Below, one piece after another: positions 5,974-11,363 of a DNA stretch of 11,363 bases (position 1 is its first letter; the number at the start of each line of letters is the position of its first letter). Under the pieces are notes generated by a model, which worked only from the letters and a program-made list of their open reading frames with translations, did not search any database and had not been told where the DNA came from. The stretch lies in contig UQGJ01000075.1 of the NCBI GenBank assembly GCA_900540545.1, positions 1 through 11,363 of the forward strand, in the 5' to 3' direction. The position numbers and the translations under genes are program-made. The DNA is from an uncultured Eubacteriales bacterium. Lineage in GTDB: Bacteria > Bacillota > Clostridia > Oscillospirales > Oscillospiraceae.

Positions 5974-6002
5974 TTGACAATCCACCTCCTTTCTGTTAGA
6001 AT
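5974..6002 (+). promoter_or_regulatory. Strong promoter of the tRNA-Thr/tRNA-Tyr operon
   Basis: TTGACA (5974-5979), a 17-base spacer, TAGAAT (5997-6002): a near-perfect sigma-A promoter, with transcription starting near 6009, about 29 bases before tRNA-Thr. Its spacer is the complement of the zinc-ribbon gene's Shine-Dalgarno, so the two signals occupy the same DNA on opposite strands. Confidence 0.88.
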
Positions 6003-6037
6003 AAACGTCGCTGCGGACGAGCTGATGGGTCCGATAC

Positions 6038-6113
6038 GCTGGTGTAGCTCAGCTGGTAGAGCAGCTGATTTGTAATCAGCAGGTCGGGGGTTCGAATCCG
6101 TCCACCAGCTCCA
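6038..6113 (+). tRNA. tRNA-Thr(TGT)
   Basis: A 76-base cloverleaf. The acceptor is GCTGGTG/CACCAGC, the D stem GCTC/GAGC, the anticodon stem GCTGA/TCAGC with loop TTTGTAA (anticodon TGT, reading ACA), and the T loop TTCGAAT. The 3' CCA is encoded. The T stem GGGGG/CCGTC has a G-G mismatch in its middle pair and a G-U next to it, which is unusual; the rest is canonical. It is the first gene of a two-tRNA transcript. Confidence 0.96.
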
Positions 6114-6114
6114 C

Positions 6115-6209
6115 AAGGCGCTTCGATTTTCTGCGGAAAATCTCTCGCTGCGCGAGGGAAGCGCCTTCCAGGGGGAACTAGTTCCCCCTAGATACGCGCC
6201 TTTGGCGCG
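6115..6209 (+). repeat. Structured spacer between the two tRNAs: three consecutive hairpins
   Basis: First, a three-way-junction shape: outer arms AAGGCGCTTC (6115-6124) and GAAGCGCCTT (6158-6167) enclose two hairpins, GATTTTC/GAAAATC (6125-6142) and CTCGC/GCGAG (6144-6156). Second, a perfect 20-bp palindrome, AGGGGGAACTAGTTCCCCCT (6170-6189). Third, CGCGCC/GGCGCG (6195-6209). There are no T-runs after the stems, so they are not terminators; they may guide processing of the tRNA precursor or be inserted palindromic repeats. The remaining spacer, 6210-6259, shows no clear signal. Confidence 0.7.
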
Positions 6210-6259
6210 ATACCCCCTCCAGTCTCCGACGGGGTTTGGAACGGGGCACAACTTCATAT

Positions 6260-6344
6260 GGAGGAGTTCCCGAGTGGCCAAAGGGGGCAGACTGTAAATC
6301 TGTTGTCGTCGACTTCGGTGGTTCGAATCCACCCTCCTCCACCA
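6260..6344 (+). tRNA. tRNA-Tyr(GTA)
   Basis: An 85-base class II tRNA. The acceptor is GGAGGAG/CTCCTCC, the anticodon stem GCAGA/TCTGT (the last pair G-U) has loop CTGTAAA (anticodon GTA), a long variable arm is built on GTCGTCGACTTC, and the T stem GGTGG/CCACC has loop TTCGAAT. The 3' ACCA is encoded. The long variable arm with GTA is diagnostic of bacterial tRNA-Tyr. Cotranscribed with tRNA-Thr. Confidence 0.97.
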
Positions 6345-6349
6345 TCATG

Positions 6350-6382
6350 AAAATGTCCTGCCGATAGGCGGGGCATTTTTTT
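6350..6382 (+). terminator. Terminator of the tRNA operon
   Basis: AAATGTCCTGCC (6351-6362), loop GATA, GGCGGGGCATTT (6367-6378), then T to 6382 (seven T in total). The stem contains G-U pairs. On the minus strand the same hairpin is followed by TTTT, so it may also stop a transcript arriving from the orphan promoter near 6530. Confidence 0.88.
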
Positions 6383-6442
6383 GCGTGTTTGGAGCTGATG
6401 TCATTTTGAATCGGTACTCCAGTTGGAGGACGGGGGATGCGG

Positions 6443-6474
6443 ATTCCTCACCAGTTTGAGAACTGGTTCGGAAT
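6443..6474. repeat. Palindromic interspersed repeat, copy 1
   Basis: ATTCC, 3 bases, CCAGTT, loop TGAG, AACTGG, 3 bases, GGAAT. The same element recurs at 7520-7552 in the same orientation, with the outer arms changed on both sides (ATTGC and GCAAT), so pairing is kept. Both copies continue into GACAG and lie close after GGGGGA(T/C)G. The two copies flank the CAP-domain gene. Confidence 0.8.
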
Positions 6475-6505
6475 GACAGTGTGGGGGGCTCTCCTCCTCT
6501 TAATA

Positions 6506-6580
6506 GAACTGTTGTTCCAGTTCCCTCTTATCATAGCACGGGTTGGCGGGGCGGTCAACCTCTTTATGGAACTGACGTTC
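6506..6580 (-). promoter_or_regulatory. Orphan minus-strand promoter between paired operator-like palindromes
   Basis: On the minus strand: TTGACC (6558-6553), 17 bases, TATGAT (6535-6530), with a predicted start near 6523. Two matching palindromes bracket it: GAACGTCAGTTC (6580-6569) upstream and GAACAACAGTTC (6517-6506) just after the start. Both fit GAAC-N4-GTTC with CA before GTTC; their centres are 63 bp apart, six helical turns. The GAAC-N4-GTTC layout is that of Gram-positive LexA boxes, but the central bases do not fit that consensus. No convincing ORF follows before the tRNA terminator at about 6350, so a small RNA or a lost gene is possible. Confidence 0.5.
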
Positions 6581-6663
6581 TATAAAAAGTCCCCACAATG
6601 GGACACGTGGGGCGGCGAACGGTTGGGGCGCAACGCGAGGGAACGGGCTGGAAGAGATTGCAT

Positions 6664-6692
6664 TTGCAAAATAGTTACAAAACGGTTACAAT
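6664..6692 (+). promoter_or_regulatory. Promoter of the CAP-domain gene, with a Pho-box-like direct repeat
   Basis: TTGCAA (6664-6669), 17 bases, TACAAT (6687-6692). The spacer and -10 also contain two TTACA repeats (6675-6679 and 6686-6690) exactly 11 bp apart, the same motif and period as in the pstS upstream boxes. It may be a plain promoter or one bound by a PhoP-type regulator. The leader from about 6699 to 6741 shows nothing else clear. Confidence 0.55.
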
Positions 6693-6741
6693 CCAGACAG
6701 CCTTGCAAGAGGCGACATCCATTTTTTGAGAGGTGTTTCCA

Positions 6742-7419
6742 ATGAAAAAAGTCCGTACGTATCTCGTGGCGGGCGCTCTGAGCGCCGCCGCGCTCACCGC
6801 CTCCGCCGGAGCGGCCCCCCTGGCCGTGACCGTGTATCAGGGGAACGCCGCCCAGGCCATGCCCGGGTTCCAGGTGCAGACCTTCCAGGGGTCCCTGCAG
6901 GATTTCCTGTCCAACTGCCCGGAGGTGTTCCTCCCCAACTGCCCGGACCTCTCCCTCCCCGGCTTCCCCGGCGGCGACGTGGTCTGGCCCGACCAGACGC
7001 CGGGTCTGCCCGACGTGACCCCGCCCGCCGGCGGGGACGACGCTCTGGCGGATTTTGAGCAGGAGGTGGTCCGGCTGGTGAACCAGGCCCGGGCCGAGCA
7101 CGGCCTTCCGGCCCTGGCCGCCAGCGGGGAGCTGTCCCGGGTGGCCCGCATCAAGTCCCAGGACATGGTGGACAACGGGTACTTCTCCCACAACAGCCCC
7201 ACCTACGGCACGCCGTTTGAGATGCTGACCGCCTTCGGCGTGTCCTACCGCACCGCGGGGGAGAACATCGCCTACGGCCAGCGCAGTCCCCAGGAGGTGG
7301 TGACCACCTGGATGAACTCCCCCGGCCACCGGGCCAACATTCTGAACGCCGGTTACACCCAAATCGGCGTGGGGTATGTGGCCAGTGGGAACTACTGGAC
7401 GCAGCTGTTTATTGGGTAA
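6742..7419 (+). CDS. Secreted CAP-domain (SCP/YkwD-like) protein
   Basis: A 225-aa exported protein. It opens with a signal peptide: basic MKKVR, a hydrophobic stretch to about residue 20, and cleavage probably near ASAGA (20-24). A low-complexity Pro/Gly-rich linker follows (about residues 50-100), with two short Cys-containing repeats, NCPEVFLPNCPDLSLP (58-73). The CAP domain fills residues 105-225, with family landmarks VNQARAEHGLPAL, SHNSP (His150), GENIAYG (Glu174) and MNSPGHRANIL (His196), then IGVGY and YWTQLFIG. His/Glu/His form the usual CAP cavity. The family is linked to cell-wall, spore or surface roles in Bacillota but has no single known activity. I chose ATG 6742 with GAGAGG upstream, over GTG 6733. 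It has its own promoter and terminator and stands alone between two copies of a palindromic repeat. Confidence 0.92.
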   Translation: MKKVRTYLVAGALSAAALTASAGAAPLAVTVYQGNAAQAMPGFQVQTFQGSLQDFLSNCPEVFLPNCPDLSLPGFPGGDVVWPDQTPGLPDVTPPAGGDDALADFEQEVVRLVNQARAEHGLPALAASGELSRVARIKSQDMVDNGYFSHNSPTYGTPFEMLTAFGVSYRTAGENIAYGQRSPQEVVTTWMNSPGHRANILNAGYTQIGVGYVASGNYWTQLFIG

Positions 7420-7422
7420 GAG

Positions 7423-7459
7423 AAACCGCCGGAGGATGGGAATCCTCCGGCGGTTTTTT
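7423..7459 (+). terminator. Terminator of the CAP-domain gene
   Basis: AAACCGCCGGAGGAT (7423-7437), loop GGGA, ATCCTCCGGCGGTTT (7442-7456), six T in all to 7459. A perfect 15-bp stem right after the stop codon. Confidence 0.95.
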
Positions 7460-7485
7460 GGTGGGGTGAGGGGACGCGAGGACGC

Positions 7486-7512
7486 GGGCGCCCGCAAGGG
7501 GCGCCCCTACGG
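7486..7512 (+). repeat. GGGCGCCC hairpin repeat with CCCCTACGG tail
   Basis: GGGCGCCC (7486-7493), loop, GGGCGCCC (7499-7506), then CTACGG. It has the same layout and tail as both arms of the repeat at 20-77, where the inner stem is GGGCGGCC/GGCCGCCC; the G-to-C change is matched on the other side, so pairing is conserved. It lies immediately before copy 2 of the other palindromic repeat. Confidence 0.65.
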
Positions 7513-7519
7513 GGGACGG

Positions 7520-7552
7520 ATTGCCGCGCCAGTTTGAGAACTGGCTCGCAAT
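7520..7552. repeat. Palindromic interspersed repeat, copy 2
   Basis: ATTGC, 4 bases, CCAGTT, loop TGAG, AACTGG, CTC, GCAAT. The core of 16 bases is identical to copy 1 (6451-6466), while the outer arms differ in a paired way. It has the same orientation as copy 1. Confidence 0.8.
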
Positions 7553-7601
7553 GACAGGGGATGCGGGGGACGCACAGGGCGGGCCTGCTGGGGCCCCTTC
7601 C

Positions 7602-7645
7602 ACCGGCTGCGCCGGTCCCCCTCCCCCATCTGCCGATAGGGGAGG
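7602..7645. repeat. Third palindromic repeat: two hairpins
   Basis: ACCGGC/GCCGGT (7602-7616, loop TGC), then CCTCCCC (7620-7626) pairing with GGGGAGG (7639-7645) around an inner ATC-TGCC-GAT. There is no coding frame of its own. Its style matches intergenic repeats I associate with GC-rich Clostridia, from memory only. It completes a cluster of three repeat types in the 7460-7713 gap; between 7646 and 7698 I see no clear promoter. Confidence 0.5.
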
Positions 7646-7713
7646 CTCAGGACGAGGGACGCTTCGACGGGGTTCGGCATAGGCTGGAGTATGACGACAG
7701 GAGGTGCCAAGTT

Positions 7714-8133
7714 ATGATCATGAACGCGGTGGTGATCGAGGCCCAGCCCGGACGGCTGCTGGTTCTGGACCTGGATACACGGCAGAGGGTCGTCGTCCAT
7801 ACACAAGAAGCCTGGCGGTGGCGCGCCGGGGACGTGGTGCGCATCTGGTATGACGGCATCATGACCCGGAGCATCCCGCCCCAAATCAACGCGTGGGGCA
7901 TCGCGCCGGCCCAGGCGAACTGGAATCCGTCCCCCTGCCCGCCGGCGGGGTGTCCGCCGGTGGTCTTTCCCCCGGTGGTGCGGCCCCCGGTGGTCTTTCC
8001 GCCCGTGGTCCTGCCGCCCATCGTGCGGCCGCCCGTCATCGGGCCCCAGCCGGGTCCCCGGCCGCCCAGGCCGCCCTTCGGGCCGAGGCCGCCCAGACCG
8101 CCGCGGCCGGGACCGGGACCCCAGCCCAGGTAA
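7714..8133 (+). CDS. Small beta-rich domain protein with proline-rich PPVVx tail
   Basis: A 139-aa protein without a signal peptide or membrane segment. Residues 1-60 form a compact beta-rich domain (AVVIEAQPGRLLVLDLDT, then QRVVVHT, then GDVVRIWYDGIMTRSIPPQI). Its layout, a hydrophobic strand pair and a final G-I-M-T-x-S-x-P-P-Q, recalls DUF3221/YobA-like OB-fold domains; that assignment is tentative. Residues 81-110 are six pentads PPVVF, PPVVR, PPVVF, PPVVL, PPIVR, PPVIG, followed by a PRPPRPP-type tail to the end. Cys75 and Cys80 precede the repeats. ATG 7714 is chosen for the AGGAGGTG site 7 bases upstream; the open frame extends left to 7561 but through repeat DNA. It is monocistronic, with a terminator after it. 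The tail suggests a surface, spore or SH3/WW-like binding scaffold, unproven. Confidence 0.75.
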   Translation: MIMNAVVIEAQPGRLLVLDLDTRQRVVVHTQEAWRWRAGDVVRIWYDGIMTRSIPPQINAWGIAPAQANWNPSPCPPAGCPPVVFPPVVRPPVVFPPVVLPPIVRPPVIGPQPGPRPPRPPFGPRPPRPPRPGPGPQPR

Positions 8134-8163
8134 GGGGGGCGGCTGATGGCCGCTTCAACAATG

Positions 8164-8208
8164 ACAGGGCCGTGTACCTTTTTCGGTACACGGCCCTGTT
8201 TCTTTTCT
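8164..8208 (+). terminator. Terminator between the PPVVx gene and asnS
   Basis: ACAGGGCCGTGTACC (8164-8178) and GGTACACGGCCCTGT (8185-8199), a perfect 15-bp stem with a 6-base loop. On the plus strand it is followed by TTTCTTTTC. The minus strand lacks a T-run after it, so its use for asnS is less certain, although asnS ends only 11 bases from the stem. Confidence 0.88.
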
Positions 8209-8210
8209 GG

Positions 8211-9605
<1,395 letters not shown>

Positions 9606-9654
9606 GTGCTGTTTCCCTCTCTCTACGTCATTGTAGGTTTTTACAGTGACTTAT

Positions 9655-9683
9655 ATTATAAGGAATACCGGCACATTTTACAA
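9655..9683 (-). promoter_or_regulatory. Sigma-A promoter of asnS
   Basis: Minus strand: TTGTAA (9683-9678), 17 bases, perfect TATAAT (9660-9655). Transcription would start near 9648. The short leader has one weak inverted repeat (TCACTGT with ACAATGA, one mismatch) and no T-box features. Confidence 0.85.
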
Positions 9684-9724
9684 CCTTTAGTTTTTGTTTT
9701 GATGGCGGTGGATGGACAGGCGGT

Positions 9725-9928
9725 TCACTGATCGTCGCGGAAGGTGAAGATGTCCTCCACCGGCAGGGCGAAGACCTTGGCGATGTCCATGGCCAGCTTG
9801 AGGGAGGGGTTATAGAGGCCCTTTTCCAGGCGGCCGATGGTCTCCCGGCGGACGCCCACCAGTTGGGCCAGCTGGGCCTGGTCCATGCCGCGGGCGGCCC
9901 GCAGCTCTTTCAATCTCGTCTCCAGCAT
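9725..9928 (-). CDS. XRE-family HTH transcriptional regulator
   Basis: A 67-aa Cro/C1-type repressor that is little more than its DNA-binding domain: LETRLKELRAARGMDQ, the HTH LAQLVGVRRETIGRLEKG, then YNPSLKLAMDIAKVFALPVEDIF. The layout is that of the short XRE proteins that pair with a small membrane protein in Bacillota. The recognition helix has RRET where most relatives have SRQT. ATG 9928 is chosen because it starts one base after the stop of the upstream gene (TGA-T-ATG), implying coupling, and gives the standard N-terminus; ATG 9949 would overlap that gene. It probably represses its own operon through the twin sites at 10375-10431; that is inferred. Confidence 0.9.
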   Translation of the reverse strand: MLETRLKELRAARGMDQAQLAQLVGVRRETIGRLEKGLYNPSLKLAMDIAKVFALPVEDIFTFRDDQ

Positions 9929-9929
9929 A

Positions 9930-10334
9930 TCAGCGGCCGAACCTCTCATAGCCCAGGAAGAGGGCGTCCCGGACCAGGCAGACGGCGGAGAAGACTAGCA
10001 GCAGCTCTCCCCGGCCCAGGGTGAAGTCCACGCCCTCCCCGGCGAAGAGGATCAGCCCCGCCATGACCAGGAAGAACAGGGTGAACAGGGCGGCGTCCGC
10101 CCGGCGGGCGTTGTCCATGGCCCGCTCGTCCGCCCGCTCCGTCCAGAGTCCCAGGGAGGTGACGACGACGGCCAGGGCCGCGGCCCCCAGCAGGACCATG
10201 AGGACCACCCGCACGGGGGTGGGGAGGTCCCGGACGGGAAAGCGGAAGACCGCCAGGTCGGCCAGCAGGATGATGGCCCAGCAGAGCACGCCGATCTGCT
10301 TGTTACGGGTGAGGGATAGGATGGGGTGTTTCAT
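9930..10334 (-). CDS. Four-TM membrane protein paired with the XRE regulator
   Basis: A 134-aa integral membrane protein with hydrophobic segments at about residues 13-29, 41-63, 82-99 and 109-125. A charged cytoplasmic stretch between the second and third, WTERADERAMDNARRAD, resembles the DERx motif of DUF2178-type proteins that accompany short XRE regulators; this family call is tentative. ATG 10334 has an AGGAGG site 7 bases upstream. Its stop is one base from the start of the XRE gene, so the two form an operon. Such pairs are thought to sense a membrane state or ligand and modulate the repressor, but I know no proven function. Confidence 0.8.
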   Translation of the reverse strand: MKHPILSLTRNKQIGVLCWAIILLADLAVFRFPVRDLPTPVRVVLMVLLGAAALAVVVTSLGLWTERADERAMDNARRADAALFTLFFLVMAGLILFAGEGVDFTLGRGELLLVFSAVCLVRDALFLGYERFGR

Positions 10335-10374
10335 GGGTGTGCCTCCTAGTTGTGATTTATTTGTCTCTTGATAG

Positions 10375-10431
10375 GATAAATATATCACATGGCGAAGGCG
10401 GTGTCAAGGGAAAATGAGATAAATATATCAC
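10375..10431 (-). promoter_or_regulatory. Promoter and twin operators of the membrane protein-XRE operon
   Basis: Minus strand: TTGACA (10407-10402), 17 bases, TATATT (10384-10379), a near-consensus promoter. A 14-base direct repeat, GTGATATATTTATC, occurs exactly twice: at 10388-10375 covering the -10, and at 10431-10418 upstream of the -35. The offset is 43 bp, close to four helical turns. Each copy has inverted GATA/TATC ends, as expected for a dimer site. The arrangement is typical of autorepression by the XRE protein. Confidence 0.8.
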
Positions 10432-10434
10432 TTT

Positions 10435-11310
10435 TTAGGAGATGGCCTGTTCTCCGACCGTATAAGTCCAGGCGCCGTCGTCGGACTTTGCGGCGGTACA
10501 GTTGTTAAAATAGTAGGCGCCGTCGCCGCTGCGCCACTTTTGGGCATCGAAGCCCGTCATCGTGGGCAATTCCGGCGGCTCGCCGCCGGGCGCTATCGCC
10601 GGAAGGCTCCAGGCAATTTCCCGGCTGGCGATGGAGAAGAAGAGGCCGTCCTCCCAGTACAGGTTTTCCTTGTCGATATAGCCCTGGTCGGCCAGCTCGT
10701 CGAAGGTGCCGGTGAGGGGGAAGATGGAGCCGTGGGCCATGCCGAAGGCGTAGGCCACGGCGGATTTTTCGCTCTCGGTGAGGTCGGTGAGGCCGGAGAG
10801 GTCCACGCCCAGCTCGGTGACGTCGCCGTTGAGGCCGGGGTCCGCGTTCCACAGGTCGTCCAGGACCTGGAGGTAGAGGCCGCAGCGGTCGTCCAGGCCG
10901 TCGGTATTCCCCCCTACGGTCCGGGCGTCGGCAAACTGGGCCGGGAAGGTCTCTAAAATCATGCCCGTGTGTCCCACATCCACCCACATGCCGTCCCGCA
11001 GCTCGGCTGGGCCGGAGGAGCCGCCGTCCAGAGTCACCACCATGTCCGACACATTCAGGGTATAGACGTCGTTGGGGCCCTCCCCGGCCAAAATCAGCTT
11101 GCCTGTCTCCGCCCCGTCCACGATGCGGCAGCGGGTCAGGGTCCAATCGCCGGGGGCCGGGGTGGGCATGATGGGAGGTCCGTCGGGGCAAAGGCTGCTT
11201 GGGGTGGGGGGCGGGTCCGGCGGCTCCGATGGAGGCGCGGCTGTCGGCCGGCCGCAGGCGGACAGGAGGAGCAGGGCCAGCACCAGGGTGGGCAGAGCGG
11301 TTTTTTTCAT
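10435..11310 (-). CDS. Surface lipoprotein of unknown function
   Basis: A 291-aa exported lipoprotein: MKK, a leucine-rich signal segment and lipobox LSAC with Cys19, followed by a Pro/Ser/Thr-rich linker (residues 21-54). Residues 58-132 look like a beta-rich OB-type domain (GKLILAGEG, TLNVSDMVVTL, then GMWVDVGHTGMILETFPAQF). Its end resembles that of the PPVVx protein at 7714, and both recall DUF3221; this is tentative. The C-terminal half (about 140-291) is acidic and globular, with SEKSAVAYAFG, GLFFSIASRE and a final GAYYFNNC and WTYTVGEQAIS; I do not recognise it. ATG 11310 follows AAAGGAGGG. The promoter is probably in or beyond 11311-11363, where I see no clear pair of hexamers. Its stop is 4 bases from the distal XRE operator, with no terminator, so read-through into the XRE operon is possible. 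Confidence 0.85.
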   Translation of the reverse strand: MKKTALPTLVLALLLLSACGRPTAAPPSEPPDPPPTPSSLCPDGPPIMPTPAPGDWTLTRCRIVDGAETGKLILAGEGPNDVYTLNVSDMVVTLDGGSSGPAELRDGMWVDVGHTGMILETFPAQFADARTVGGNTDGLDDRCGLYLQVLDDLWNADPGLNGDVTELGVDLSGLTDLTESEKSAVAYAFGMAHGSIFPLTGTFDELADQGYIDKENLYWEDGLFFSIASREIAWSLPAIAPGGEPPELPTMTGFDAQKWRSGDGAYYFNNCTAAKSDDGAWTYTVGEQAIS

Positions 11311-11363
11311 GGGTCTCCCTCCTTTTATTCTGTTAGACGGCGGGGCGGGGGGAATGTTCCATG

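Noticed and set aside
5983..6332. Upstream extension of the zinc-ribbon frame across both tRNAs on the minus strand
   Set aside because: It would translate the complement of two tRNA genes and a tRNA promoter; only the part after the Shine-Dalgarno at 5983-5992 is credible.
6506..6580. Straight call of two LexA/SOS boxes
   Set aside because: GAAC-N4-GTTC is right for the arms, but the central bases and flanks do not fit the Gram-positive LexA consensus and no SOS gene follows; kept only as generic operators.
6437..6745. Plus-strand ORF of 102 codons with a hydrophobic stretch and a GGAGG upstream
   Set aside because: Its start lies in palindromic repeat copy 1, it runs through the orphan promoter and the CAP promoter and into the CAP signal peptide, and its C-terminal half is Arg/Cys-rich noise.
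7561..7713. N-terminal extension of the PPVVx protein from an ATG at 7561
   Set aside because: The extension translates repeat DNA, and the AGGAGGTG site points clearly to ATG 7714.
9606..9648. T-box riboswitch upstream of asnS
   Set aside because: The leader is about 40 bases, with no specifier loop, T-box sequence or terminator/antiterminator pair.
11320..11335. TCTAACAGAA shared by the lipoprotein upstream region and the zinc-ribbon upstream region
   Set aside because: Only ten bases, A-rich, next to ribosome sites in both cases; too weak to claim a common regulatory site.

Overview
This 11.4 kb window looks like ordinary chromosome from a GC-rich Gram-positive anaerobe, most likely a Clostridia/Oscillospiraceae-type Bacillota. 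The signs are strong AGGAGG ribosome binding sites, two lipoproteins with Gram-positive lipoboxes, A/T-rich sigma-A promoters standing out of GC-rich DNA, a sigma-54 gene, and several small GC-rich palindromic repeats between genes. The organism is inferred from style and protein families; no marker gene fixes it. I see no CRISPR array, transposase, integrase or phage structural gene.

Layout. Positions 1-2900 (minus strand) hold the high-affinity phosphate ABC transporter: pstS, pstC and pstA, with the ribosome binding site of a further gene (expected pstB) at the left edge. Upstream of pstS is an array of TTTGTAA-type boxes phased at 11 and 23 bp, as expected for PhoP/PhoB control. Next, still on minus, are a HAD phosphatase (2964-3617) with its own terminator, rpoN encoding sigma-54 (3696-5063), and three short overlapping genes (about 5981-5206). 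These encode a two-CxxC zinc-ribbon protein, a 76-aa helical protein and a 107-aa protein carrying a sigma-70 region 4 HTH.

On the plus strand a strong promoter drives tRNA-Thr(TGT) and tRNA-Tyr(GTA), separated by a highly structured spacer and followed by a terminator. A 360-bp intergenic region follows, with a palindromic repeat, an orphan minus-strand promoter bracketed by paired operator-like palindromes, and the promoter of a secreted CAP-domain protein (6742-7419). After a terminator and a cluster of three repeat elements comes a small protein with a proline-rich PPVVx tail (7714-8133). The minus strand then carries asnS (8211-9605), an XRE regulator plus 4-TM membrane protein pair (9725-10334) with twin operators on its promoter, and a lipoprotein (10435-11310).

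The points most worth a second look are these: a near-consensus sigma-54 promoter in rpoN's own upstream region, facing away from rpoN with no gene downstream; the zinc-ribbon/helical/sigma-4 micro-operon, whose first ORF has a perfect Shine-Dalgarno but no normal start codon; the orphan promoter with twin palindromes; and repeat families whose copies show compensatory stem changes. I found no clearly new defence or enzymatic system. The three-gene sigma-like micro-operon next to rpoN is the best candidate for an undescribed regulatory module.
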